A DNA stretch of 55,616 bases from Gammaproteobacteria bacterium (GCA_029864225.1 JAOTTU010000001.1:1-55616), one strand, 5' to 3'; positions 17,601 through 26,509 are shown, counted from the stretch's first letter. Program-made: numbers and translations. The notes: generated by a model from the sequence alone, not told the origin.

Positions 17601-20260
17601 TGTGCAGCGCCCTCATCCGCGGGTATCTGCAGTGCCGGTGTAGCAGGTTCACCTCGGACCAGGCTGTCAGCACCCGCCATCAGCGCGCGATAATCGCTTG
17701 CCGGCTCACTCCCGTCAGCCAGCTCGGCAATCAGCCCGGACATGGCCGCGGGGACTTGCTCGAGCAGCGCAAGGTGATCCGGGCCGACCTCGATGGAGCC
17801 GTCGATTATGCGCTTCAGAAGGTCCTCGATGGCCCAAGCAAATTCACCGATCCGCAGGGCGCCGGCCGTGCGGCCACTGCCCTTCAGGGTATGGAAGGAC
17901 CGACGTATGTCCTCCAGTTCATCCAGGTTGTCCGGATTCCCGATCCATGCGGGCAGCCTGTCCGCAATCGAAACCCGCTCCTCGCTTGCCTCTTCCAGAA
18001 AGATCTCGACGATCTCCGGGTCGGCGTCCGCGGCAAGCACCGGCAGTTCCGCCAGCGGATTCGCGGCACCGGACACACCAGCGGCAAGCGCCTCTACCGG
18101 CTGCGCAACTGTCCGTTCATACTGTCCCGCCGCTAGTATCTCCGCGCCAGGGTATGCCTGTGCCCGGGCAACCAGGTCATTGATATCCAGCTCCGCTGGC
18201 GGACCGCCCGTGACCTGCGCGAGCAGCTGCACCAAAGCCAGGCGCGCGTCCAGCAACAGGGCATCCAGCCCCTCGCTGTAGTCCACGGCGCCATCCATCA
18301 GCCGGTTGAGCAGCTGCTCGAAGGCCAAGGCAAAATCACCCAGCAGCAGAGCTCCGACCATGCGTCCATTACCCTTTAGCGAGTGAAACGCCCGCTGGAT
18401 TGATTCCAGGGCATCCGTATCGCCGGGGTTGGCAGACCATTGTGGTATCAGCTGCACAAGGCCTTGCAGTGTTTCTTCCGCCTCTTCGACGAAGATATCG
18501 AGGATTTCCCGGTCCACGTCTGTGCCTATGACCTGGGGTTCCGTGATCACCGGCACCTCTGCCACGACTACCGGACAGACAGCCGACTCGGTCTCCTCGC
18601 CGCGCAGCCTGGCCAGGCTCAGTTCCGCGACATCTAGCACCATGCCGCCGTAAAGCGGGTTTCTATCCAACTCCTCGACAAAATATTCGATACTGCAAAT
18701 GGCATCGGCCAGGCTGTCCAGCTGGGCATCCGTGGGCAACTGTGCAGCCTGCAACAGGCCTTGCGAGACATAGTCGCCGATCTGCTGCACCAGCACGGCG
18801 GCCCGCTCCTGCCCTGCAAGCTGCAAACCACCCTTGATCCGGTCGAGCAACTGCGCGACCGAGTCGAGCCCGGCAGCTTGTTGCGGTGCGCGGATGTAGT
18901 CATCGATAGCTTCCTTTGCCTGCGCCATGTCCGCAACCACCGCGTGCATCACTGCACTGACCCCGTGGCGGTAGGCATACTCCCCGTTGCCCCGCGGCTG
19001 CACGAGTCCCGGCTCACCACCCTGGATTCCATCGAGTGCCGTCTCGACGACAATCATGGCCTGTGCCACGTCCATCAGCAGCGGCTCGTCGACCGACTGG
19101 CGACCTTCGCCCAGGGCGCGAAGTCGCTGCCCCTGTTCTGCCAACACCTGGCTGGCTTCATCCAGGCCGATCATGTCGACGCTGTTGCCCAGCGCGTGGA
19201 TTTTGTCCGCGATCGGCACCAGTTCCGCCGGGTCTTGCATACCCGCACGGATGAAATCATCCAGCTGTTCCTGAATCTCCTCGAGCGCAGCCCCGGCCGC
19301 AGTCGCGGCCGTGTCCAGCAGTTCGCCGCTGCGCCCGGCCAGGCCTTCGCTCGCAGCGCCGACAGCAACTGCCGACTGGCCGGTGATCCCGCAGGTCTGC
19401 CTGATATCAACCGGACAGTCCGCGCTGCAGTCCGCCTGAATAATATGGAACAACAAGTCGCACAACAGGTCTGCGGGGATGGACTCGGAAAACGCGGGTT
19501 CACCGACCTCGATCAGGCGCTTGATCTGGCGATCGATCTGTCCGCATGTCTGCTTGATTTCGGTTGAGTCCTGCGCTCCCAGCTCCATCAGGCTCTCAAT
19601 GAGGCCGCCACTGAACCACCAGAGCCGGGCCGATGCCTCAATTACCGAGGCCTGCTGCAGGCTCGCCAGGACTGCACGCAATTCCTGTAGTCCCTGGTGC
19701 GCTTCCGCGCCCCGGTACCATTGCAGCAGGCCGGACTGGAAGCGTGGCCGCAGGTTACGGGCCAGTTCCTGCACAGTGTTCTGCCCGGTCGTCTTGTCCG
19801 GGTTGTAAACCGAAGGCGGCAGCGAACTGGTCAGGTCCGGATGAAACATGAATCTCTCGGACAACGGACCGATACCACGCACCGCACGCAATTCATTGAT
19901 GATCGGCAGCAATACGGCCGGGACCTCGTGCCGACCGTTGTCGAGCCGCGACAGGTAATCCGGCAACTGCAGGAGCGCCTGCATCAGGATCTCGAGGCCG
20001 GCCTCCCGGGGATTGACCCGTGCCTGGATCAGGGCATCAACGACACCCTCCATTTCCACGGTCAGTTGGTCCGCAGCAGTCAATTCAATCATCTGCAGGG
20101 ATCCACGCGCCTGGTGCAGATGGGCCATACAATCCAGCAGGCAATCCGGGTCCGTGGGATTTTCGGCATAGCCCTGCAGACACACACGCGCATGCTGCAG
20201 AGTCTCGGTCAGCGCCTGCCGGACCCGGCCCAGCATGCTGAAATCGACTGCCTCACTCAT
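14624..20260 (-). CDS. chpA: Pil-Chp hybrid histidine kinase with multiple Hpt domains and receiver
   Basis: Central CheA-type kinase of the type IV pilus chemosensory pathway, 1878 residues. N-terminal FimL/Hpt-like regions are degenerate (HLHQARGS near residue 45). Three intact Hpt motifs follow: HSLKG at His626, HTLKG at His790 and HTLKG at His1115; a fourth, HTLSG at His960, has lost the lysine. Then come the dimerisation region, an ATPase with N box around His1459 (HMLRNAVDHG), IADDGKG and GRGVGMDVV, a CheW domain, and a C-terminal receiver with phospho-acceptor Asp1799 in LLDIEMPRMDGF. I chose the ATG at 20260 (MSEAVDFSML); a longer start would overlap pilJ by 68 bp. It follows pilJ by 28 bp and overlaps the cheW-like gene by four. 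Confidence 0.93.
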   Translation of the reverse strand: MSEAVDFSMLGRVRQALTETLQHARVCLQGYAENPTDPDCLLDCMAHLHQARGSLQMIELTAADQLTVEMEGVVDALIQARVNPREAGLEILMQALLQLPDYLSRLDNGRHEVPAVLLPIINELRAVRGIGPLSERFMFHPDLTSSLPPSVYNPDKTTGQNTVQELARNLRPRFQSGLLQWYRGAEAHQGLQELRAVLASLQQASVIEASARLWWFSGGLIESLMELGAQDSTEIKQTCGQIDRQIKRLIEVGEPAFSESIPADLLCDLLFHIIQADCSADCPVDIRQTCGITGQSAVAVGAASEGLAGRSGELLDTAATAAGAALEEIQEQLDDFIRAGMQDPAELVPIADKIHALGNSVDMIGLDEASQVLAEQGQRLRALGEGRQSVDEPLLMDVAQAMIVVETALDGIQGGEPGLVQPRGNGEYAYRHGVSAVMHAVVADMAQAKEAIDDYIRAPQQAAGLDSVAQLLDRIKGGLQLAGQERAAVLVQQIGDYVSQGLLQAAQLPTDAQLDSLADAICSIEYFVEELDRNPLYGGMVLDVAELSLARLRGEETESAVCPVVVAEVPVITEPQVIGTDVDREILDIFVEEAEETLQGLVQLIPQWSANPGDTDALESIQRAFHSLKGNGRMVGALLLGDFALAFEQLLNRLMDGAVDYSEGLDALLLDARLALVQLLAQVTGGPPAELDINDLVARAQAYPGAEILAAGQYERTVAQPVEALAAGVSGAANPLAELPVLAADADPEIVEIFLEEASEERVSIADRLPAWIGNPDNLDELEDIRRSFHTLKGSGRTAGALRIGEFAWAIEDLLKRIIDGSIEVGPDHLALLEQVPAAMSGLIAELADGSEPASDYRALMAGADSLVRGEPATPALQIPADEGAAQAGTDAAVSGPDAGDSRNDVPTLAQVEQEAEPEFIEILARECRDHLGAISAFIDTCEQAREPCMVSEPLYRALHTLSGIADSADVESIRDLAEDLYVHFAGLREAREPVSDVALGVLQACVVTMAELVGRLPDKSFDAAGLQSLRERIAGLQQDERQAGQAQPGERQKAGVDAAAAAAADPYADLDPELLEVFLEEAGEIIDSSETTLRAWSKEPGNTRLIGEFQRQLHTLKGGARMLDICAIGNLSHGIESLVTRVVDGHVGASQHLFAHLQEAHDQLANLLDQVKARKLPADIEELQAALGNFGIEADEVEVRDVVQNESREAELETCFERAPAAEPEADAVSDAEAAEQAVIQALQTDTAVEGEVMPRRVERRKSSRVRGEQVRVQASLLDDLVNNAGEMSIYRSRLEQQVGAYRFNLTELEQTTTRLRDKLRQLEIETETQILSRYEQESSDRNQDFDPLEMDRYSNLQQLSRSLMESISDLHSIQELLAGTTREAETLLLQQSRVNTSLQEDLLRTRMIPFAGLAPRLRRVVRQSAQELGKQVELRLEGAESEMDRTLVDRIVAPLEHMLRNAVDHGIEMPGERKKAGKPETGTIKIALHREGPEIVLRIADDGKGLNRDAIHERAVERGLIADASDLSDFEIMQFILQTGFSTANEVTQLSGRGVGMDVVNSEVKQLGGSLLIESSPGVGSVFTVRLPYTLALNQALLVKAGDDTYCIPLGGIEGVTRVGAEELAACYEMPGTTFEYAGNHYQLQHLATLLNRRTMDLASLQGRVPVLLTRIGGKRIALQVEALIGNREIVVKPLGVQLSTVNGVSGATILGDGRVVLILDLAAVVRAGSRPRSVGRVSRDGGRGKLVVMVVDDSITVRKVTTRLLERQGFSVVTARDGLDAISQLQECVPDIMLLDIEMPRMDGFELASHMRNEERFRHIPITMVTSRTGDKHRERAAQIGVNEYLGKPYQEHQLLNTIQRLIGMPVMDREALSG

Positions 20261-20288
20261 AGGGTTTCCCGGGCTGTACCGATCACTT

Positions 20289-22304
20289 TTATGACTGCGG
20301 AAGTTTGAAACCGGCAACCGATTTGCCGAGATCTTGTGCCAGCCGGCTGAGTTCATCGATGGACCTCGAGGTGTGGTCCGCGCCCGTGGATGTTTGCGTG
20401 GTTATGTCCTGGATACCGTTCATGGTCTTCGATATCTCCGCCGCGGCACCGGCCTGCTGCCGGGCAGCGCCAGAGATGGTCTGAATCAGATCGGCCAGCT
20501 GCTCGGATACATTCTCGATCTCTTCCAGCGCACCGCCGGCATCTTCCGCCAGCTGCGCACCATTGACCACACCCGTGGTGCTCTTCTCCATGGAAATGAC
20601 CGCTTCGTTGGTATCGGCCTGAATGGTCTTGACCAGCGCCTCGATCTGCTTGGTTGCATTGGCGGAACGTTCGGCCAGGCGCTGGACCTCGTCCGCGACC
20701 ACTGCGAAGCCGCGTCCCGCCTCGCCCGCCATGGCCGCCTGTATCGAGGCATTGAGGGCAAGGATATTCGTCTGTTCAGCGATATCGTTGATCAGCTCGA
20801 CAATATCGCCAATCTCCTGCGAGCTCTCACCCAGCCGCTTGATCCGTTTCGATGTCTCCTGGATATGCTCGCGAATCGTGTCCATACCTTCCATGGTGCG
20901 CTTCACGGCATTGCCGCCCTTCTTGGCGATCTCGACTGACTGCATTGCAACCTTGGAGGACTCGCTGGCATCGCTGGACACCTCGTTCAGGGAGGCCGCC
21001 ATCTTGTTGATGGCAGAGCCGGCCGAGGTAATATCACTGGACTGCTGCATGCTTGCCGCCGATAACTGTTGTGCGATGTTTTCGGTCTCGTGCACGGAGG
21101 AAGACATCTGCTTGGCCGTATCGTTGATGGTCTTAACCAGGCCGCGCAGCGAGTCAACCGTCACATTGATCGAGTCGGCAATCGCACCCGTATAATCCTC
21201 GGTGATCGTGGCACGCACCGTCAGGTCACCCTCCGCCAGGGCCCCCATTTCGTCCAGCAGGCGCTGGATGGCTTCCTGGGTACGGGCATTTTCACCTGCC
21301 ACTACCTTGTTGCTGCGACGCTGGGTGCGCATGGTTTCGATGCCGATCCAGAGGAGCACCAGCAGCACGACGGCAGCGAGCAGGTAGACCAGCTCCGTAG
21401 ACAGCAGACGACTGCCCACCGAAACGGTATAGGCGTCCTTGAGACCAGTTGTCGCCGCGTAGAGTTGCTCATGCTGAGCGGCAAGCGCGCCGAGCGCACC
21501 CTGGATGCCTGCCAGTTCGGCACTGTTGTCGGCAACCACGCCGGCATGCTCCTTGACCTGGCTGAACAGCGTGGACATCTTGCGCAACTGTGCCTGCGCC
21601 GAGTCGCTATTCACGGACTGGATACCATTAGTGCCATTGATCAGGCCGGCAAGCACACGGCCGAATTCCCGGGTGTCGGCCGCAAAGCCAATGGCGGCCG
21701 CCTGTGCGTCGGCGCCACTCACCAGTCTGTTTATAGTGTTGACCATTCTCTCGCCAAGAACGGACTGGCGGCTGGCATGACCGACCTGGGAGGCACTGGC
21801 CCCGTTCTTCACCAGGCTGCCCACCACACTCTCATTGAGTTCGATGATCTGCGGCATGACATCATTGATGACCTTTGCCACCTCGGCCACGGACATGATC
21901 AAAGCCTGTTCTTCGATGATCAGTGCAACACCCTGGTCAAAGGCGTCCCAGCTGGACCGCAAGCGCGTGTAGGCCTCGGGCAGGCCAGTGCCACCGGTAA
22001 GCTGGCGGTGCTCGAACTTGCCGCGCTGCTCATCGAGCAGCTGGCGGAAGTGCTCTCTTGACCTGGCCAGCCATTCGAAGGCCTGATGATTGCCGCTGAT
22101 GGCAGACTCGACATTCGCCGCCATACGCTGTGACAGCACCTGCTGTTCACCGAACGCAACAAGATTTTGCTGATCAGTCTCCGCCTGTTTGCTGACGTGA
22201 ACAAAGATACCCACCAGCGCACAGGCAGCGAATAACATGGTAAATACCAGAAACTTTATCCAGTTACTGGAACCCGGCGACCCTACATCGAATAGTGCTT
22301 TCAT
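20289..22304 (-). CDS. pilJ: Type IV pilus methyl-accepting chemotaxis protein PilJ
   Basis: Inner-membrane chemoreceptor of the Pil-Chp system, 671 residues. A membrane segment follows the short cytoplasmic start (WIKFLVFTMLFAACALVGIF), then a periplasmic PilJ-type sensing region, a second membrane segment (LVYLLAAVVLLVLLWIGI), a HAMP linker and the signalling helix hairpin with INDIAEQTNILALNASIQAA and GRGFAVVADEVQRLAER, the form typical of PilJ. The ATG at 22304 has AGGAG seven bases ahead; a further in-frame ATG at 22379 directly abuts pilI and would add 25 residues. No CheR-like (PilK) or CheB-like (ChpB) gene is present to methylate it in this operon. Confidence 0.93.
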   Translation of the reverse strand: MKALFDVGSPGSSNWIKFLVFTMLFAACALVGIFVHVSKQAETDQQNLVAFGEQQVLSQRMAANVESAISGNHQAFEWLARSREHFRQLLDEQRGKFEHRQLTGGTGLPEAYTRLRSSWDAFDQGVALIIEEQALIMSVAEVAKVINDVMPQIIELNESVVGSLVKNGASASQVGHASRQSVLGERMVNTINRLVSGADAQAAAIGFAADTREFGRVLAGLINGTNGIQSVNSDSAQAQLRKMSTLFSQVKEHAGVVADNSAELAGIQGALGALAAQHEQLYAATTGLKDAYTVSVGSRLLSTELVYLLAAVVLLVLLWIGIETMRTQRRSNKVVAGENARTQEAIQRLLDEMGALAEGDLTVRATITEDYTGAIADSINVTVDSLRGLVKTINDTAKQMSSSVHETENIAQQLSAASMQQSSDITSAGSAINKMAASLNEVSSDASESSKVAMQSVEIAKKGGNAVKRTMEGMDTIREHIQETSKRIKRLGESSQEIGDIVELINDIAEQTNILALNASIQAAMAGEAGRGFAVVADEVQRLAERSANATKQIEALVKTIQADTNEAVISMEKSTTGVVNGAQLAEDAGGALEEIENVSEQLADLIQTISGAARQQAGAAAEISKTMNGIQDITTQTSTGADHTSRSIDELSRLAQDLGKSVAGFKLPQS

Positions 22305-22379
22305 GGCCTGTCTCCTGACAGATTTATCTCCAACTCGAATAACTTCATTGCCGGCGAACGGACTGTCCGGCGCATTCAA

Positions 22380-22922
22380 TCAGACCGCGGCCTGCAAAAA
22401 TTGCGGCGCCTCAACCAGGGTGAACAGACTGATCAGCCCCCACTCGTAACCACCGGCACGATAGCTGTGGCTGACATATTCCCGGAACACCTCATCGGGA
22501 TATGCCACGTCGACACGCGCCTCTTCCGGGAAATGCTTGAGACCGAATACCTCGTCCACGACCAGGCCGGAGTAGATACCCTGGTATTCAACTACCAGCA
22601 CACGGGTTCGATAGGTGATCTCGCTGCCGCTCCCGCTCAAGTACCTGTTCAGGTCCACCACCGGCAGCAACTTGCCACGAATATTCGCGACACCGCACAC
22701 CCATGAACGGGTATTCGGAACCACCGTCATCTCCGGATAGGTAAGTATTTCAACCACCTCGCCCAACGCCGTGACCAAACGATTGCCACTCACCCGGAAT
22801 CCGACACTGGACAATGCGTCACCGGACTCGAGTTTCTGCGGGAGGCTGGCCGCGGACAGCTGGCAACGCACCCCAATCTCCTTGAGGATTGCTGCAGGAT
22901 CGATAATCGTGACGGCAGACAT
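22380..22922 (-). CDS. pilI: CheW-like adaptor PilI
   Basis: A 180-residue CheW-domain protein expected to couple PilJ to the ChpA kinase. CheW features are GNRLVTALGEVVEILTYPE, VCGVANIRGKLLPVVDLNRY (the conserved receptor/kinase contact region) and VLVVEYQGIYSGLVVDEVFG. It lies between pilH (14 bp upstream) and pilJ in the standard pilG-pilH-pilI-pilJ order, which supports the name. Cytoplasmic, no membrane segments. Confidence 0.9.
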   Translation of the reverse strand: MSAVTIIDPAAILKEIGVRCQLSAASLPQKLESGDALSSVGFRVSGNRLVTALGEVVEILTYPEMTVVPNTRSWVCGVANIRGKLLPVVDLNRYLSGSGSEITYRTRVLVVEYQGIYSGLVVDEVFGLKHFPEEARVDVAYPDEVFREYVSHSYRAGGYEWGLISLFTLVEAPQFLQAAV

Positions 22923-22936
22923 TGCGTGCAGCGACC

Positions 22937-23302
22937 CTAACCCGCAAGCGTTTCACTGATGGTGTTCAGCAGCGCGCCTTCATCGACAGGCTTGGTGACA
23001 TAGTCCCGCGCGCCCTGACGCATTCCCCAGGCACGGTCCACTTGCTGGTCCTTGCGGGTCACCAGGATCACCGGGATTGCAGAGGTCTCCGGATCGGAAC
23101 CCAGTTCCCGCAGCGCCTGGAATCCGTTCATCTCCGGCATCACCACATCCATCAGGATGAGATCGGGTTTGAACAGCCGCGCCACTTCGATACCCTCGTT
23201 GCCGGTTTCCGCTGTCAGCGTTTGGTAGCCGTTTTTTTCCAGCATCACCTGCAACAGGTAGGTGTCCGTGGGGGAATCATCGACGATCATTATTTGGGTC
23301 AT
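22937..23302 (-). CDS. pilH: Response regulator PilH
   Basis: Single-domain CheY-like receiver, 121 residues: MIVDDSPTDTYLLQVMLEK at the start, phospho-acceptor Asp in DLILMDVVMPEMNGF, the VTRKD switch region and the KPVDEGALL C-terminal lysine motif. In the Pil-Chp pathway PilH acts with PilG to set pilus extension and retraction. The frame extends 60 codons upstream but those residues do not resemble the family, so the ATG at 23302 is chosen. It is 70 bp downstream of pilG. Confidence 0.92.
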   Translation of the reverse strand: MTQIMIVDDSPTDTYLLQVMLEKNGYQTLTAETGNEGIEVARLFKPDLILMDVVMPEMNGFQALRELGSDPETSAIPVILVTRKDQQVDRAWGMRQGARDYVTKPVDEGALLNTISETLAG

Positions 23303-23372
23303 CGCGGTTCTCTCGTCACTGGTTGGGGGGCAAATCTCATGTCTTGGCAGGATTGCTGTCGCGGGCTGGCGC

Positions 23373-23816
23373 TCAGCCGGTACTGCCACCGTAGTGTTGG
23401 ATGACGGCCAGCAGTTCTTCCCGGGTGAACGGCTTGGTGATGAAGTGATCCGATCCCACAACGCGCCCGCGGGCACGATCAAACAGTCCGTCCTTGCTGG
23501 ACAACATCACCACCGGGGTATGGCGGAATACCCGGTGATGCTTGATCAGTGCACAGGTCTGGTACCCGTCCAGGCGCGGCATCATGACATCCAGGAAGAT
23601 CAAATCCGGTTCGTGGTCGGCGATCTTGCTGAGCGCCTCGAAACCGTCCACGGCCATCACCACCTCGAAGCCCTCCTTCCTGAGCAGTGTCTCGGCACTG
23701 CGACGGATGGTCTTGCTGTCATCGATGACCATGACCGTGAATGCCCGGATCGCGCCGGGGCTGGCGGACGGCGCCGGGGCCATCTCGTAATCGCTTGTCT
23801 GTACTCCGCTACGCAT
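23373..23816 (-). CDS. pilG: Response regulator PilG
   Basis: CheY-like receiver of the Pil-Chp system, 147 residues with the chosen start. The receiver has VMVIDDSKTIRRSAETLL, phospho-acceptor Asp in DLIFLDVMMPRLDGY, LSSKD and ITKPFTREELL, all typical of PilG, plus a short N-terminal tail. Two starts are possible, at 23816 (MRSGVQ) and 23783 (MAPAPS); neither has a strong Shine-Dalgarno. It is the first gene of the minus-strand operon and is divergent from gshB, the same arrangement as in Pseudomonas. Confidence 0.9.
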   Translation of the reverse strand: MRSGVQTSDYEMAPAPSASPGAIRAFTVMVIDDSKTIRRSAETLLRKEGFEVVMAVDGFEALSKIADHEPDLIFLDVMMPRLDGYQTCALIKHHRVFRHTPVVMLSSKDGLFDRARGRVVGSDHFITKPFTREELLAVIQHYGGSTG

Positions 23817-24018
23817 CAGATATCTACTTGTTTTTAATGTTAAACATTGAATTTCAACGGCTCTGCCACCGCACCCCTTGCAGCCTCCGCCCGGCATCGA
23901 TTACGCACCGCTGGCGAATTGGTTACTATTGGCCTTTAACTACAACGATTTATCGTCCATCCGCCAGCAAACTTTATTTAGCGCCCCCAGCGGGAACCAA
24001 TAGCGGGAACTACGTCAC

Positions 24019-24966
24019 ATGACGATCAAACTAGGGGTGGTGATGGATCCGATCGAGTCCATCAACTTCCATAAGGACAGCACCCTGGCCATGCTGCTGG
24101 CCGCCCGCGCGCGCGGCTGGGAGCTGTACTACATGGAGCAGGCCGACCTGTTCCTGCAGGACGATAACTGCCTGGCGCAGATGTGCGCCCTCGAGGTGCA
24201 CAACGACGCGGACCGCTGGTTTGAACGTGGCGAGGCCGGGATCCGCCCGCTGGCAACGCTGGATGTGGTGCTGATGCGCAAGGACCCGCCGGTGGAGATG
24301 GAATACCTGTACACCACCTTCCTGCTGGAACGCGCCGAGGCGGAGGGTGCGCTGGTGGTGAACCCCCCTGCCGCACTGCGCAATGCCAGCGAAAAGCTCT
24401 ACACCGCGTGGTTCCGGGAGTGCTGCCCGCCAACCCGCGTCAGCCGCAACATGGACCGGCTCAGGGAATTCCTGGGGGAGCACGGCGACATCGTGGTGAA
24501 GCCGCTGAACGGCATGGGCGGCGCCTCCGTGTTCCGGGTCCGGCGTGACGATCCCAATGTCAACGTGATTTTGGAAACCATCACCGACAACGGCAAGCGT
24601 TCGGCCATGGCACAGCGTTTTATCCCGGAAATCGTTCAGGGCGACAAGCGTATCCTGATGATCGATGGTGAACCCTTCCCGCAGGCACTGGCGCGCATCC
24701 CGGCGGCCGGCGAGACGCGCGGCAACCTGGCGGCCGGCGGCACCGGCAAGGGCGTGGAACTGAGCGACAGGGACCGCTGGATCTGCGCACAGGTCGGTCC
24801 GGCGCTGCGCGAGCAGGGCCTTCTGTTCGTCGGACTGGACGTGATCGGCGATTACCTGACCGAGATCAATGTCACCAGCCCGACCTGCATCCGGGAGCTC
24901 GACAAGCTCTACCAGGCCGATATCGCCGGCCAGCTGATGGATGCCATCCAGCAGCGTATCGTCTAA
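24019..24966 (+). CDS. gshB: Glutathione synthetase
   Basis: ATP-grasp enzyme joining gamma-glutamylcysteine and glycine. The 315-residue protein starts MTIKLGVVMDPIESINFHKD, the classic GshB opening, and has IVVKPLNGMGGASVFRV, RFIPEIVQGDKRILMIDGEP, the glycine-rich loop GNLAAGGTGKG and VTSPTCIRELD near the end. Length is normal. No gshA is nearby. It is divergent from pilG across 202 bp and is followed after 4 bp by apbE, so apbE and its partners may be co-transcribed. Confidence 0.97.
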   Translation: MTIKLGVVMDPIESINFHKDSTLAMLLAARARGWELYYMEQADLFLQDDNCLAQMCALEVHNDADRWFERGEAGIRPLATLDVVLMRKDPPVEMEYLYTTFLLERAEAEGALVVNPPAALRNASEKLYTAWFRECCPPTRVSRNMDRLREFLGEHGDIVVKPLNGMGGASVFRVRRDDPNVNVILETITDNGKRSAMAQRFIPEIVQGDKRILMIDGEPFPQALARIPAAGETRGNLAAGGTGKGVELSDRDRWICAQVGPALREQGLLFVGLDVIGDYLTEINVTSPTCIRELDKLYQADIAGQLMDAIQQRIV

Positions 24967-24970
24967 CCCC

Positions 24971-26035
24971 ATGCCACCACTTGCCCTGCTTTACCGGCAC
25001 CCGCTGTTACGCGCCCTGACCCTGACACTGACGTGCCTGCTGGCTGCCTGCAGCCGGGGAGACGACCCCGTCTACCGTGACCAGTTCTTCGCCTTCGGTA
25101 CGCTGATCGACCTCAGCTTTTATGATGTCGAGACGGCCCGTGCGGAGCAGGCCAGCCAGGCACTGGAACAGGCCTTCACGCAAATGCACACCGACTGGCA
25201 CGCCTGGCAGCCGGGGGCCTTGCAACAGGTGAATGCACGCTTGGCCGAACAAGGCCAGGCAACCGGTGATCCTGCCATCGCGGCCCTGATCCAGGAGGCC
25301 AACCGCTTGTCGCTGCTGAGCAACGGCCTGTTCAACCCGGTGATCGGCCGACTGGTGGCGCTGTGGGGTTTCCATAGCGATGAACCGCCACAGGGCCCGC
25401 CACCGGCCGGGGAGCGGATCAGGCAGCTGGTCGAACAGGCCCCCACCAGCGCCGATGTCCACGTGGACGGCCTGCAGATCAGCGGCCACAACCCGGCCGT
25501 GCGCTACGATCTCGGGGCCTTTGCCAAGGGCTATGCCATCGACCGCGGCATCCAGCAGCTGCGCGAGCTGGGCATCACAAATGCCATCATCAATGCCGGC
25601 GGCGACCTCCGCGGCATCGGCCGTCATGGTGAGCGTCCCTGGCGCATCGGCATCCGCGACCCGCGCAAACCGGGGGTCCTGGCCGCCGTTGAACTGGCTG
25701 CCGACGAGAGCGTGTTCACTTCGGGCGACTATGAGCGCTTTTATGAATATGAAGGCCAGCGCTATCACCATATTATCGACCCGCGCAGCGGCTACCCGGC
25801 CAGCGCTACCGTCTCGGCCACCGTCATTCACCCGCTGGCCGCCACCGCCGATGCCGCGGCTACGGCGCTGTTCGTCGCCGGCCCGGACGACTGGCCGGCG
25901 ATTGCCCGGCAGCTGGGGGTGGGCTATGTCATGCTGGTTGATCGTGAGGGCAGAATTCACATGAACCCGGCCATGAAGGCACGGCTGGTGTTCGAGTCCG
26001 AACCGGATACTATCGTCATGAGTGACGCATTATGA
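24971..26035 (+). CDS. apbE: FAD:protein FMN transferase (ApbE), lipoprotein
   Basis: Attaches FMN covalently to Thr/Ser of exported flavoproteins such as RnfG/NqrC-type subunits and FMN-binding-domain proteins. The 354-residue form starts MPPLALLYRHPLLRALTL, carries a signal peptide and lipobox LLAAC with lipidated Cys27, and has the ApbE motifs FFAFGTLIDL, DLGAFAKGYAID, INAGGDLRGIG and HHIIDPRSGYPA plus ATADAAATALFV. It is therefore periplasmic and membrane-anchored. The ATG at 24971, directly after the gshB stop, is preferred because it gives a clean signal peptide. It overlaps the next gene by four bases. No FMN-binding-domain target is encoded in the window. Confidence 0.93.
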   Translation: MPPLALLYRHPLLRALTLTLTCLLAACSRGDDPVYRDQFFAFGTLIDLSFYDVETARAEQASQALEQAFTQMHTDWHAWQPGALQQVNARLAEQGQATGDPAIAALIQEANRLSLLSNGLFNPVIGRLVALWGFHSDEPPQGPPPAGERIRQLVEQAPTSADVHVDGLQISGHNPAVRYDLGAFAKGYAIDRGIQQLRELGITNAIINAGGDLRGIGRHGERPWRIGIRDPRKPGVLAAVELAADESVFTSGDYERFYEYEGQRYHHIIDPRSGYPASATVSATVIHPLAATADAAATALFVAGPDDWPAIARQLGVGYVMLVDREGRIHMNPAMKARLVFESEPDTIVMSDAL

Positions 26036-26487
26036 TGACACGCGCTGACTGGGTGCTGATGGTGATAGCGCTCTGCGCCCTGCCGCTGCTGTACCTGCAC
26101 CTCTGGACCCCGCAGGACGCCTACTGGGATGTTGGCGATACGAGGGCAGGAGCCCGAGGTAGTGCGAAGCAGGAGCCAGAGCCGAGTGCAACGCATGGAG
26201 CAGTTGCCGATTCGGCCACCGGGCTGCGCATCCAGATCGCCGCTGCAGCCGCGACCATCACACCCCTGACGCCGGACCGCCAAGTGCAGGTTACCGGGCC
26301 CATCGGTGAAAGCACAATCGAGATCCGGGCGGGACAGGCGCGCTTTCTCAGCTCACCCTGCCCGGGGCAGGTCTGCGTGCACAGCGGCTGGCTCCGGGAG
26401 GCCGGTCAACTGGCCGCCTGCCTGCCCAATCGCATCAGTATCCAGTTGCTGGGCAGCCGGCCACGCTTCGATGCGATTAATTTTTAG
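26032..26487 (+). CDS. NusG domain II-containing membrane-anchored protein
   Basis: A 151-residue protein with an N-terminal membrane segment (WVLMVIALCALPLLYLHLW) and an extracytoplasmic NusG-domain-II fold shown by QVTGPIGESTIEI, SSPCPGQVCVHSGW and ACLPNRISI, the last two holding the conserved cysteines. Despite the domain name it is not a transcription factor. Homologues are usually found next to ApbE and Gx-family genes in flavinylation-linked loci; a precise function is not established. It overlaps apbE by four bases. Oddity: between the membrane anchor and the domain there is a stretch of about 25 residues (roughly 26139-26215) rich in Ala/Gly/Glu/Ser, encoded by purine-rich DNA, which looks like an in-frame insertion. 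Confidence 0.8.
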   Translation: MMTRADWVLMVIALCALPLLYLHLWTPQDAYWDVGDTRAGARGSAKQEPEPSATHGAVADSATGLRIQIAAAAATITPLTPDRQVQVTGPIGESTIEIRAGQARFLSSPCPGQVCVHSGWLREAGQLAACLPNRISIQLLGSRPRFDAINF

Positions 26488-26509
26488 GGAATGCGTGGTG
26501 TGATGCCTG

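Noticed and set aside
20261..20356. Longer N-terminus for chpA
   Set aside because: It would overlap pilJ by 68 bp and adds residues unlike the family; the start at 20260 gives the usual N-terminus.
26032..26487. Transcription factor NusG
   Set aside because: Only the domain II fold is present, with a membrane anchor and extracytoplasmic cysteine motifs; no NGN domain.
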